Shown here: piece after piece, positions 12,901-24,400 of the stretch | Position numbering within the stretch: the stretch's first letter is position 1 | Layout of the letters: each line of letters begins with the position of its first letter | NCBI GenBank assembly: GCA_026413225.1 | Contig: CM048552.1 | Coordinates: 25,347,001 to 25,411,000 of the forward strand | Length of the DNA: 64,000 bases | DNA from: Otis tarda | Lineage: Eukaryota > Chordata > Aves > Otidiformes > Otididae | Reading direction: 5' to 3' | Made by a program: the position numbers and the translations under genes | Notes under the pieces: generated by a model | Told to the model about the DNA's origin: nothing | Database searches by the model: none | The model's input: only the letters and a program-made list of their open reading frames with translations

Positions 12901-15568
12901 TGTTGGCTGTAACATCTTCTCCCTTCAAGGGATTTCAGATGTACTTAACTGACAAGAAGTAGTTCTTACTATGTCACTTCTCTGACATTGCTCTCTTCCT
13001 CTAAAAAAAAACAAAATAAGTCCAGTTGTGAATGTCAAGAGCAGATTTTTTTCACTGGAGGATATTCTTCTGGCTTCCTGCTGACCACTTTAAGTGTCTT
13101 CAAACAAAAAACAAATCTTAACCTTTATTCTCTGCTCTACACAAAATGGAGGACAATTGGACAAACTCAGTTTTCCACTCAAAGGAAAAATGGAGACACA
13201 TGCTGCACAGGAGGGGGAAGGATGTTGTTTGGATTTGGGTTCTGCAGAACGTGACCTTCTGGAGTTGTGGTCTGTGTCTGTGGTAGTGTGGACCTCCACA
13301 TAGTGAGCCAATGGATTTAACTTCTAGAAAGCGAGGCATGCTGCATCTTTGAAGCTAAGTTTCTTCTGACAAGGAAATGTTAAGAACTTACTTTACTCAA
13401 ATATCTGTGAAATATGTCACAGTTTTTATGTGACTGACACTGATCTGGCTGCTTCAGTAATTTTTGTATGTGCATACAGAAGGCAGAATTGATGCTTGCA
13501 TTTGTACGTGCAACAACTGAGGAAGCGTGAAGAAGCCTTCAGAGTTTGTAATAAATACTTCTGAAAAATCAGCCTGGTGGTTTCTGAAACTCAGGGATCT
13601 GACACCACTTTTCCTTGTTCAGTACTTTGTGTATGAAGATGTTAAAACCTAGTAATTCAAAGTGACAGCCATTGTGCTTGCTTAGCACACATGTGAATAC
13701 AATGTGAGAACAGCAGGTGGTGTTTGATTGCTGATACTTTTTGAATATAAGAATATTTCAGCCGTGTCGCTTTGACTATTCAATTAAAAGACAGCTATTG
13801 TCTTGCAACCTGCTTGTCACAGTCAGCTGCAGCCAGCAATAATTAGCTGTGCAGTTATGGTTTTTTTCATTAATGCTGTTACTCTGGGTTTGATTTAAAG
13901 ACATTATAAAATAGCTCTACTGGCTAGGTACCCATATCGCAGGATTGCCTGGTTTCTGAATGCTGACTGTACTGTGCATGTTGGTTATCTTCTGTGCTGC
14001 GTTCAAAGGGCCGCTGAGCAGGGACAATTTCTTACTGTGAATATGTTAATTTAAAACCTGCCAACCTGGGCAATTTGTTTGTCCATCATATTTTGAAATG
14101 ACTGAGGTTTTGCAGGTCTGAGTTTTCCTGTCTTTTTTTAAAGCTTGGAAGATGATAAGAGATTGCTTCCACTCCTCCTTTTTCTCTTGCTCCCTGAGCA
14201 GTCTGCCTGTCAGCACCCTGCTATGTCTGGCTGGGTGTTATTGTTTCCACGCTAACAGGGGTTTTCTCAGTAGCTTCTCTGGGAATGCCTCTTGTAAAAA
14301 TTCTTGAGATATTTTTCATTCAAACATGCTGTCTCTTAGATTTGGAGGCAGACTGTTTGGGAAGGACTTGAATACAACTTTTATCAGTTGCTAAGATCTA
14401 TTAAGGTAAGTGTTCAGCTGGCAGCATCAGCAGAGGTCCATTGATTGCATAAATTGCAAAGTCTCCCCAGTTCTTTGTCAACAAGAGTATTTTAGATAGC
14501 TCTTTCACTGTGCGCCTGTTCAGTTTTTCTGTTTGATTTTTCTTTCTTTTTAACCACCTGTTACCCAAAGCCTCGTCTCAGTGTTTCAGCTGTAATACAA
14601 TCATAGCTGAAAAGCGAGAGATCGCACAATAGGTGAGATAATGAGCTTGTATAAAATACTCATAAGCTCCCTTGGTGATCAAGATCTTCTTAAACCTTTC
14701 TGTTTAGGTTTCCCTATGTGAGGGATCCCTATGTGAGAACTTTTCTAAGGGAGTTACTTTCAAGGGAGCCATCTCCTTTTCCCACTTCTGCCTCCAATCT
14801 CGCCCCTTCCCTTAAGCTTCTTTTGCTCCATCCTGCTGGCAGCAGTGCATTGTGGCTTCACGCTTAGGGGACCCAAGCATGGTGCTGTGCTTGGCAGGTG
14901 CCGCTGGGGCATTTGAGGGAACTTCACTTCTTGTCACAGTGACAGCATCTTCTGGCTTTCTGTCATTAACCTGTGTTTGTGCAAGGGGCTGACATAACTC
15001 AGAACAGCTCCAAACTTTCAAGTTAGGGGAGAAGGTAACTGGAGAGGAGTCGGTGGACATTTCTATTGAAAACAGGTAAGTAAGACAGAGGCCAGAGTTA
15101 CACGAACAACCTAACGTTAAAGGATCTCTGCACTGTTACCAATCATCTATTTCCTATAGAAGCAAACTGGCCTTTTTTTTTTTTTTTTTTTTCAGTCTAT
15201 AATGCTATTTTCAAATCAGTAAAACAGATTATATTTAACTGGGACATTTTCCTATGATCTTTGCTCAGACAATGACCAGCAGCATAAATTTGCATGTGTG
15301 CAAATAACAATGAGTGCTTATTTCATAACATAAAATTTGCCTGTCCTCTCTGTTTGTGCTGGCATCTTTTCAAATCACTAGATTTTAAAAGCCTTGTGTT
15401 GCATGATGAAAGATTCAACAACTGCAATGGAGGGAGCATTGGATCTTATGTGTCAGGCACTCACTATTTCTCATAGTTTTAAATATCACGAATTGAGTTA
15501 GAAGTGTCTCTGGTAGAGCACAGGAGTTGGAGAACTTGGTTTCTCCAGTTCGTCGTGGGGCTTCTTGC

Positions 15569-15853
15569 ATGGCCTTATGTTGTGGCAGGGGAGGTTTAGG
15601 TTGGATAGGTTGGATAGGGGGTAGGAGGGTTTAGGTTGGATATTAGGAAACATTTCTTTACTGAAAGAGTGATCAGGCACTGGAATAGGCTGCCCAAGGA
15701 AGTGGTGCAGTCACCATCCCTGGAGGTGTTCAAAGAACATGTAGATGTGGCACTTCAGGACATGGTTTAGTAGGCATGGTGGTGTTGGGTTGACAGTTGG
15801 ACTTGGTGATCTTCGAGGTCTTCTGCAACCTTAAAGATTCTATGATTCTATGA
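15569..15853 (+). mobile_element. CR1 LINE 3' end fragment
   Basis: This sense-oriented CR1 3' terminus begins near GGCCTTATGTTGTGGCAGGG. It continues through the standard C-terminal ORF2 and 3' UTR blocks (GGATATTAGGAAACATTTC, then a [17 protein letters not shown]-like reading) and ends in AAGATTCTATGATTCTATGA, the diagnostic CR1 tail. A short part around 15593-15642 is present twice: a GGTTTAGGTTGGATA unit is repeated with a G-rich spacer. This is a local tandem duplication inside the element. The copy is severely 5' truncated. Confidence 0.92.
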
Positions 15854-15881
15854 CCACGAGTGTGTTTATTCTGAACAGAGC

Positions 15882-16011
15882 TGGCAATGCTGTTTATGAT
15901 TAAGGCCCTGTGACTTAAGGTTCAGTTCTCCGTTGCTTGTAACTTAGCCAGACCTGAAGTGTTGAGGCTAAAATTTTTCATCCTAGGTATGGAATAAGAT
16001 GAAAAGAAAAT
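15882..16011 (+). repeat. Left arm of 130-bp inverted repeat
   Basis: This arm reads TGGCAATGCTGTTTATGATT at its outer end and finishes GATGAAAAGAAAAT. Its reverse complement occurs at 18748-18877 with 6 differences in 130 positions and no gaps (about 95% identity by hand alignment). Homology stops sharply at both ends. It begins 28 bp after the CR1 tail and does not match CR1 or the LTRs. No target-site duplication is evident outside the arms. Confidence 0.93.
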
Positions 16012-16411
16012 ATAGGTTTGGTCAATGGCAAAAAGCAATCATTTGTAGCACCATTTGTGCTCTGAAAGAGCACATCAGGCATGGTAACTTCATTTGTCTC
16101 ATAAAATCTTCTGGCTTTCCTGTTGAGGACCATGCAGTTTGAAGACAGGACAGGAAGCTGGGTGCCAGAAGCAGGAGGGGCTCCCTGGGGTGGCAGGGAG
16201 CAGGGCAGGTTCGGGGACACCAGGACAGTCCCAGACTTTGGGCACTTCCCCATTGGGATGGGGACAGGTTGAGGGTTTAGTATGCTTTTTGAAGATGACC
16301 TGGGTTGTGTTATGAAGAAGAGACTGTTGATGGGCTGCATCTTTACTTTCTTTAAGGTTGTGAGGTGTGAGCTGTACTGAAGGCGAGATAGGAGTTTTCT
16401 GTAATAGCATG

Positions 16412-16901
16412 TGTCCTGGTTTCAGCTGGGATAGGGTTAATTTTCTCTCTGGTAGCTGGTATAGTGCTGTGTTTTGGATTTAGGGTGAGAACGGTATCGA
16501 TAACACACTGATGTTTTAGTTGTTGCTGAGTGGCGCTTACACCAAGTCAAGAACTTTCCAGTTTCTCACACTACCCTGCCAGCAAGGAGGCTGGGGGTAT
16601 ACAAGAAGCTGGGAGGGGGCACAGCCGGGACAGCCAACCCAAACTGGCCGAAGGGATATTCCATACCATGTGACATCATGTTGAATATTAAACTGGGGGG
16701 AGGTGGCCAGTGGGTGGGGATTGCTGCTCAGGGACTGACTGGGCATTGGTCAGCAGGTGGTGAGCGATTGCATTGTGCATCACTTGTTCTGTGTATTATT
16801 TTTTTGTCGTTATTATTTTTTTCCCTTCCTTTTCTGTACTATTAAACCGTCTTTATCTCAACCCATAGGTTTTACTTTTTTTTACCCATTTTCCTCATCC
16901 C
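16412..16901 (+). mobile_element. Truncated ERVL-like avian LTR
   Basis: This fossil LTR is in sense orientation. It starts TGTCCTGGTTTCAGCTGGGA and includes AGTTGTTGCTGAGTGG and GGGGGCACAGCCGGGACAGC. It also has a TATA-region equivalent followed by GGGGGGAGGTGGCC, and TATTAAACCGTCTTTATCTC, whose ATTAAA is a plausible polyadenylation signal. I recognise this consensus from memory as a widespread neoavian ERVL-type LTR. The 3' end of the LTR is absent from this copy. No internal retroviral genes adjoin it, so it is a non-coding relic. It lies between the two inverted repeat arms. Confidence 0.88.
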
Positions 16902-17297
16902 TAAATGTATTGCTCTGTAATATTTAAGGTTGCTGTATTTATTTTACATCTGAATCGGGAGAGGCATAAAATGATCTTGCCACTTTTTCAGTTACGATGT
17001 GGTTTGAAGAAATGTAATACTAGATATAATCAGACACACGGTCAAGTATTTTTAATGATCATAGGATGACTGAATTTACTGAATTATCTCAACCCACACT
17101 GTTCTGATACTATTAATTTGCCTTAAAACAGCTGGAGCAGTGCAACACACAGCAGCTATGTTTGGTGTGTAACATTCTGATCATTGATAGTTCATCTTTT
17201 TAATGGAGATGACCTGTTAGTTTGCTTACAGTAAACACAGTCCTAGACTAAGAACTCATAGTTCTCTGTGCTGCTGCTGAGTAATCTACTGTGGTGA

Positions 17298-18434
17298 TGT
17301 CGTAGTTCAGCCCTGATCAGGACCAGACTACGCAGTCTCTCTCTCACTCCCCCCACCCTCCGAAAGAACAGGGAGAGAAAATATAAGGAAAAACGGCTCG
17401 AGGTTTGAGATAAGGACAGGGAGAAATCCTCAAAGTTACCGTCACAGGCAAAACAGACTCGACTTGGGGAAAACTATTCATTTATTACTACAAACAGCAG
17501 GATAATGAGACAGAGAACAAGATAACCTCCATCCACCCCTCCCTCTTCCCAAGCTTAACTTTATCTCTACTACCTCCCCCCCCGAGCGGCACAGGGGGGA
17601 AGAGGGAATGGGGGTTGCAGTCAGTTCATCATACGTTGTTTCATGCCACTGCTTCATGGTCGGGGGAAGAACTCCTCACATTCCTCCCCTGCTCCAGCGT
17701 GGGGTCCCTCCCACGGGCCACAGTCCTTCATGGAACTGCTCCGGCGTGGGTCATCTCTTCCACGGAGTACAGTCTCTCCAGAACGGCTGTCCCAGCGGGC
17801 CCTCCACGGGCCACAGCCGCCTTCAGGCATCCACCTCCCCCGGTACGGGGTCCTTCACGGGCTCCAAGTGGATCTCTGCTCCTCCGTGGACCTCCATGGG
17901 CTGCAGGGGGACAACCCACTCCACCATGGTCGTCACCACAGGCTGCAGGGGAATCTTGGCCAGGAGTCGCATTACTCCTCCCCCTCCTTCTTCACTGACC
18001 TTGGCATCTGCAGCCGTTCCTCACAACAGGGTGGTAGATGTCTCTCAGGATCTTTTTACATCTTATTCACTTCTCATCTCCTCTCCACTTCTTGCAGCCG
18101 GGCCGGGCCGAGTCGGGCCCAGTCGGCTGCCTGGCGAGAGGCCAGAGGGTGAGGCCTGCAAGGCCCATGAGGCCTGCGCCTCCCCCTCTGCGCCTCCGCC
18201 CCCGCTCAGCTTCTTCACATCTTCTCTTCTCTTTTTTTTTCTGTTTTCCCCTTCTTAAATACGTTATCGCAGAGGCGTTATCACGGGACATTCTGCTACC
18301 AATCGGCTCGACCTTGGCCAGCAGCAGGTCCGCCCTAGGCCTGGCCAAGTCCACTGAACAAAGGGGAGCGACTTCTAGCAGTTTCCTACAGAAGCTACCA
18401 CCTTAGGCCCCCCCTCACTAACAAAACCACGACA
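17298..18434 (-). mobile_element. Solo LTR, avian endogenous retrovirus (ERVL-like), 1.14 kb
   Basis: This is an LTR whose two ends look complete. The + strand reads TGTCGTAGTTCAGCC at the left end and ACAAAACCACGACA at the right end, giving near-perfect short terminal inverted repeats (TGTCGTRG). It is flanked by the 5-bp direct repeat GGTGA (17293-17297 and 18435-18439), as expected for a target-site duplication. A 5-bp duplication is typical of ERVL-type elements. On the minus strand a TATTTAA box (18255-18261) and an AATAAA signal (17481-17486) lie in the right order. The LTR is therefore antisense to CADPS2. No internal region is present. It belongs to the same family as 8337-9274. Confidence 0.92.
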
Positions 18435-18747
18435 GGTGATATTCAGAGGTATAAGAACAGTACAATAAGATAAATTAAAGTAAAATAAACATTAATTCAG
18501 AAATGTATGATGTAGTAGGAATTTTATGAAACTTTTAGAAGTTTTAGGCACAATGAAAGACTATCCTGTAGGTGAGGGTGATATTCCCCAGAAAAGACAC
18601 ATAGGTTGGTGTAATTTTATTTTTTAGACTATAGAACAAGTAGAAGACTAGAATCCCTTAAGCAGTGCTGAAAAGAAATCTGAGACAGAATAGCCTAGAA
18701 AGTTTCTCCATGGACTATGGCAATGACGTTGCATTGCAGTGTGCCAC

Positions 18748-18877
18748 ATTTTCTTTTCATTTTATTCCATAGCTAGGATGAAAAATTTTAGCCTCAGCAC
18801 TTAAGGTCTGGCTAAATTACAAGCAATGGAGAACTGAACCTTAAGTCACAGGGCCTTAATCATAAACAGCATTGCCA
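18748..18877 (-). repeat. Right arm of 130-bp inverted repeat
   Basis: This is the reverse complement of 15882-16011, with 6 substitutions and no gaps. In a + strand transcript the six differing positions would give three G·U wobbles and three true mismatches, so a 130-bp duplex could form around a 2.7-kb loop. Immediately inside and outside the arms the two sides are unrelated. Confidence 0.93.
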
Positions 18878-19016
18878 TAGAGAAGAGAATGCTTTTAATA
18901 TAATTTTCAGCAACTTTTCACTTTTCCTATCAAGGAACATTTCCCCAGTGTTTTGGTTTCGGTGATTTCGTGGGAGCTTACAGTTTGTGCCACCTGATGA
19001 TATGGTGCACAGTGGT

Positions 19017-19042
19017 TAATATTGCCTGTAAGGGCAATATTA
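19017..19042. repeat. Short perfect hairpin (10-bp stem)
   Basis: TAATATTGCC, a 6-nt loop TGTAAG, then GGCAATATTA. This is a perfect 10-bp stem in intron DNA. No function is evident. Confidence 0.7.
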
Positions 19043-21266
19043 GTAGGAAGGTTATTGTCAAGATAATTAATGCCTGTCAAATGCTTTGTGTTCATCTGTG
19101 TACGTGTATTTGTGTGCAATGATAAAAAGTTTTATGACAAAATTCTTTTAGTTCTCATTGTTTAAAGCTGGAAGGCATGACAAAGTGTAATACAGACACA
19201 ACACAGTGCATACTTAAATGTTCTGCCAGATACTTATTCATTGTGGGAGGTTTGAAAAGGAAGCTCCAAAATACTTCTTTAAAAATTCAGAAAAGGAATT
19301 GTCAGTACTGAAGTTATGAATTAATTATACACTTGCCTGCTTCTATTTTCATCAGCATTCTAAAAACTCAAGAAGTTGACAGGAGAAAGATGTCGCTTGA
19401 GATGCATGAGCTGTAATAAGCTGTTACAGGACAACAGGAACTGCAGCCCCATAGAAAAGGAAAAATTCATAATATCACCTACAGTCCTATGTGAATACCA
19501 AGTCATTAAATGCAAGGAATGAGTAATAACTCTGTTTATGTAATCTTGCATTTACAAGCATAAACAAACTAAAAATCATTTTCTGTTTGATGCTTCAGAA
19601 CTCAAAGACTGCCACACTCACAATGATTTTTTAATTTTTTTTTTAAGGGATAGTGTTTACTCAAAATGAAAATTAGCTTGTATCTTGGGAAAGGAATCAG
19701 CTCTGTTATAAATAGTGTTTGCTATGCATTTGCAAAAAGAAAAAAAAAAGTAGCCCCCTGATTTATTAAAACTAGAATATACTTTTTATTTTCCTATGTC
19801 TTTAATAGGTACTGAACGTACTCAATAGTTCTGACAAGTTTTCTCTCCCACTGGTGCTATAAAGGTTGCACACTTGATTAGGAGTGATGCATCGTATTTC
19901 TCTGCTTCACTAGAGCTTGTGATATTAACAGGATGCAGGAACATGTTTCTGCAAAATACTGAGATGAGGAGCTGAAGGCCTTCAGCTTACATCATCTTTC
20001 AGATTATTAGATCTGAGTGACGCTATTGTAATATTTTTGGCTTAATAATATCTATCAGATTTATGCTTACTTGGAGATTCTTACTCAAATCCTTGATTTA
20101 AGTTTCCTAGTAAAATATATTATGTTTTATCTATGTGACACAAGGCACAAAGGCTATGTATAAGAAATTAACTTGGTGGTTAATGTTATGATAAATTTTA
20201 GTTTTCAAGAAATAAAAGATGTGAAGAAAGCTGCTTTTTAGAGTGTTGTTACTTTTGAAATAATGCTTCATGATAAGGGTAATTCAGAACTCACTGAATG
20301 TTATGAAAGTCTCCCAAATAGCACATTTAGAATATTTTGGAGTCTAAATTGGTTCAAAAGTAGTGTTTATAATGAGAATGAAAGGAAATTATGTTTCAGC
20401 TGCATTTAACTGCCAAGCCTTTTACTGTGGCTAAGGATTTAATGAAGTAGTAATATTCAATTGTACTGACTATAAATGGATAAATTTTCTGGATGGTAAA
20501 TAAATATTTAACAGCTTGTGACTAATATTAATCTAAAATTAATGGTTAGTTAATTAAACTATCAATAAATTTATATAAATGTTTTTTAAATTAAATATTT
20601 AAAATTCAGTGTATTTCTTTTTAATGTGCCTGCCACTGTAGATTAAACAAAAGGTTTGTGTCATATCATATATGAACTGAACATAGTATCTTACGTTTAT
20701 TGTACTCCATTTGCATCAAAGATGCTTTGGAATTAATCTTCAATTTCTGTGATTTTTACTATAATTGGCTTTTATTCATGCTAATGATCAAAAAACAGAG
20801 TTGATAAGAAAGAGCATGTTTTGGTTTTCTCCACTGAAGGAATGTTACTGCTGGAGGGACTATCTGTCACATAATGCTACAGCAAATTGTTTCAGTAGGA
20901 TATTTCCAGCGGAGCACGGCGTAATGTAAAAATTTAGGTTCTTGTTTAATTGTACACGGTCATTCTCAAGTGTCAACAGTTCCTTTTTGTTTAAAATTGT
21001 TAACTCAGAATGAACAGAGGAAGAAATTTTATTGACTCATAATATGAAAATTCCCATTTGTAAGGGAATTAATTAATTCATTTTGGAAATTTGTCATTAC
21101 AATAAGATTCAGTCAACTGGTTTATCAGATTTATGAAACCTTTTTTAGTCACCTTTCAGACTGGAGAAGATGCAACAAGAATCTTCACTGCTTAGAAGTT
21201 TCCATTAAAGACTAGCAGATTTTTTTTTTTGTCAACTTGTTGAAGTTTTTATTTTATGACTTGCAG

Positions 21267-21406
21267 GTGGTGTTGTATCCAACATCCAATAGCCCAAAGT
21301 CAGCTGATCTACATAAAATGATAGTCCCGAAAAACAGCCAGGACAGTGACTTGAAAATTAAACTGGCGGTGAGAATGGATAAACCACCTCACATGAAGCA
21401 CTGTGG
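21267..21406 (+). CDS. CADPS2: CADPS2 exon 2 of 7 in window (end of C2-like domain, start of PH)
   Basis: This 140-nt exon lies between acceptor TTGCAG (21261-21266) and donor GTAAGT (21407). It starts in phase 0 and reads [18 protein letters not shown], then [18 protein letters not shown], ending with two bases of a Gly codon. [13 protein letters not shown] is the CADPS2 form; CADPS has VILHPTPNSPKQSEWHKM at the same place. This is the main reason for calling CADPS2. It covers the last strands of the C2-like domain and the short connector to the PH domain, whose first strand begins at the final CG. The intron before it is 11.3 kb and the one after it 26 kb. Confidence 0.97.
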
Positions 21407-24400
21407 GTAAGTGTCCATTTTCTGGCTGTCTGTATTTATTGTTTTGCCTCATTGTGCCTGTATTTAAGCATATGTAGCTAAAAACGTAAAGTTTGTAAAA
21501 CATTATAAACGTGTGCAACAGTTTGTATAGTATGGCATTGTGGTATATCCTCATTTTATACCTAAATTTTGGAATAGTCAGGAATAACATTAATTTCAAA
21601 TGTTCAGTGATGTATAAAAAGAGATGATGAGCTGACTCTGAAATGCAGAGCTAAGAGTACAGTGTCATTTAGAAACTGGTTTTGAATGTTACAGTTCATA
21701 GCACTTTGGGGGAAAAAAAAAGTCGATATTTAGGAGAAACATTTTTTTAATTAAAATAGGATCAATTATATAACTGAATGTGATGGTACTTGCATCTTTT
21801 CTTTCTCTGTCCACTGTGTGGTATTTCTCTTGAAAGGAATTTGTGTACTAATACCAGTTTCAGGATTTTTTTTCTGTCCAGCGCTGAAACTATATGGAAT
21901 AGATTATTCATAAAGACAGCTCCCCTAGCCAACCGCCACCACTTTTCCTCGCCTCAACTGCAAAAACAGGTAGTCCAGCCAACAGTAAGCAAGGCTGCAT
22001 CTGTTGTTATAAAGCAATTACCAGGGCTGTTTTCCATCCTTTGAACTTCTTCTGAATTAAGTAGAAGTATATTTAAAAAAAAAAAGTCAATGTAGAATTA
22101 ATGTAGTGGCCATAGTATTTAGTTTTCTTTTTATTCTCCTCCTGTTAATATTCTGCTCATTATATACAGACAGCAATTGCCAAAATTCCTTATATTCAAT
22201 ACTTAAAAAAAAAAAACAACCCACAATTTAGTTTGTTTAATTTTTGGCAAAGATGTAATTGATTGGGCTGAAATTTCCCAGGTATCAACCTCAGCCCTCA
22301 TTTTGGTTTTGGGAAACTTAGGCACAAATGATCAGAACTGTAACAATGACACTTGATGGCTGAAGACCTGTGGCTGATGACAAGGAGCTGGGAGGAAGGA
22401 GAGGGAAACCAGTCATGGAACCACTGGGAGAACTGGAGCTACAGTGTTTGGAGACTGAAACTGAGATGAGAGGACTTAAAAGTAGGGCTGCAAATACACG
22501 AATAAGGGAAATGGGATAATGTGGCAAGAGAAAGCAGGAAGACCAGCTGACATGAGTACGTTGGAGTGGAGAGGACCTAGGAAGGAGAGAAAAGTGCTTG
22601 TCTGTACTAAAGTATGATACTCTCTTGTCAGTGTCGACCCTCCACCTCCTACATTTGCACTCACCAGACACCTCTGAAATGGTTTGGTAATTGTGGCACA
22701 CGCTTATCTAGATTCAGTCTCCTGCAGCTGGAAAGTGTTTAGCCAGTTGAAGTAGCAAATGCTGCAGAGGTAGCACGGTGCCGCCTGCGTTCTTCAGTGG
22801 TTTGTCAAAAGGCAGTCATGGGGACAAGATGACTTGAACAACATCAGTAATGAATGATACACAACAGATGCACGTGACCTGGTTCAGTTGCATAGTCCAC
22901 ACTACAGCTACATCAAGAATGTTGTGCTTCCATGCACCTATCCCAACGTGACTGTGAGAAGTCCCCATTTTTGATCAGGTCACTGATAATGGTGGTGCTG
23001 TAACCCCAATTAACGTATAACGTGCAACTTTGAACTGACTCCAGAAACACAGACAAGGCTCCAGTGTTCCTGGGTTTCCTCAGAGGCTTTCTTGGCTGGG
23101 AGCTGTTCTTCTGAGGTCTTCAGAGTGTCTTTTGGACCACCCAGTTTGCTTTTCCATGCTGGTTTATGTGACTAGTCTTCTTGTCTGAGCATTAAGTGGA
23201 TTGCCCAATCAAATATTACTTCCGATAATTTAATTCAATCATTATCCCTTTCAGTTGCTGCTGCTGGTTACTTCCTCACATTGATTTTGAATCCTAATCT
23301 CCTAGCACAGTTGTTTACTTCTTCATTTTACTTCAGGGTCACTGCTGTCACTATTCTCCAGGCAAATATTGTTGTTCTTCCCACCAAAAATACTCAAGAT
23401 CAGTCATCGTTTCCCTTTCTTTATAGCTATTAGCTATGATGATTATTACCTACACATTTGTCTAGGAAAGTTAGGGCACCGAGAGAGGGTTGTATGGACT
23501 CCACCATAAATATATGTGAAGTGAAATTAAATAAAAGGTTAATAATTCTTCCAATAACCATTGAAAAAGTTGATGATGGCACTGGAGTTGCAGTGAAAGG
23601 AAGGAAGAGGGTGTTTGTTTGGAGGGAAAAAAACACCTGCTAAAAGAATTATTAATATGTACAATTAAGGTTATGAAAAGCCATCATCCAGACACTCTCT
23701 GCAGCCTTCTCTGGCCTTCCTGAGTATAAGTATTAAGTGGTCATTTGCTATTTTTTCAAGAGGGATTCCCACCTGCTTCAACACACAGATTAAAGCTATT
23801 CTGGTTCTGAACTGATACTGCATTATCAGAGAAATCCTCATTTGTGAAGAGGCTGGAATGATGCATGGTATTACAGGAAGGCAAAGGAATATTTTATGGT
23901 TAAAATAGTTGAGAGATTCCTGGAAGAACTGACTTTTATACCCATTTGTGCTACACAGAAGGACCTTCCTGTAAGAGACTGAAGCATTTCCACCTATAGT
24001 AACTGGTGGTACGTTATTTCTTTCCTGTGTTCCATTTGATAAACTGGAATCTGATTTCACAGAGATGCCCAACACTCACAGCTACTAGTGGAAATCACTG
24101 GAAGCTGGAATGTAAATACAGATTGTACTGTTAAGAGTCCAAATATTCTAAAAATTATATCTTCATCTGTATATCTGAAGCCTGAAGTTTTTTGTACTTC
24201 ATTTCTCCCATTACGAAGTGAGAATACCACCTCCCAGTGTTGAAGACATTTGAAGGTAAATCTTCCGAAGCAACTGGTACAAAAGGTTCCTGTACACCTC
24301 ATGAGCTGGGGAAAGTGGGGCATGGTCACTTCTCTAACACATGGCCAAAGGCTTGTGCTCTGCTGAGCAGTGTTATTCCGGTGCCAGGCTCTGCAGCTCC

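Larger units (their letters stand above)
9988..21266 (+). other. CADPS2: CADPS2 intron (11.3 kb) between exons 1 and 2 of window
   Basis: The intron runs from donor GTGAGT to acceptor TTGCAG. It holds a repeat cluster at about 15.57-18.88 kb (CR1 3' end, two LTRs, inverted repeat arms), listed separately. Outside this cluster, 9988-15560 and 18880-21266 look like unique AT-rich intron. There are scattered T and A runs, for example near 15173-15192. I recognise no further genes or repeats, and the open frames of 60-130 codons in it resemble no family I know. Confidence 0.85.

Noticed and set aside
17608-18406. Pro/Ser/Arg-rich open frames of 95-216 codons
   Set aside because: Same explanation: GC-rich LTR sequence, with no retroviral gag, pol or env similarity.
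8337-18434. Idea that the two related LTRs are the ends of one provirus
   Set aside because: The DNA between them is host intron including a CADPS2 exon and a CR1, with no retroviral genes. Each copy has its own flanking short repeat.
15882-18877. Idea that the inverted arms are terminal repeats of a DNA transposon
   Set aside because: No flanking target-site duplication, the tips do not resemble hAT or mariner ends, and no transposase lies between them. Kept only as an unexplained inverted repeat.
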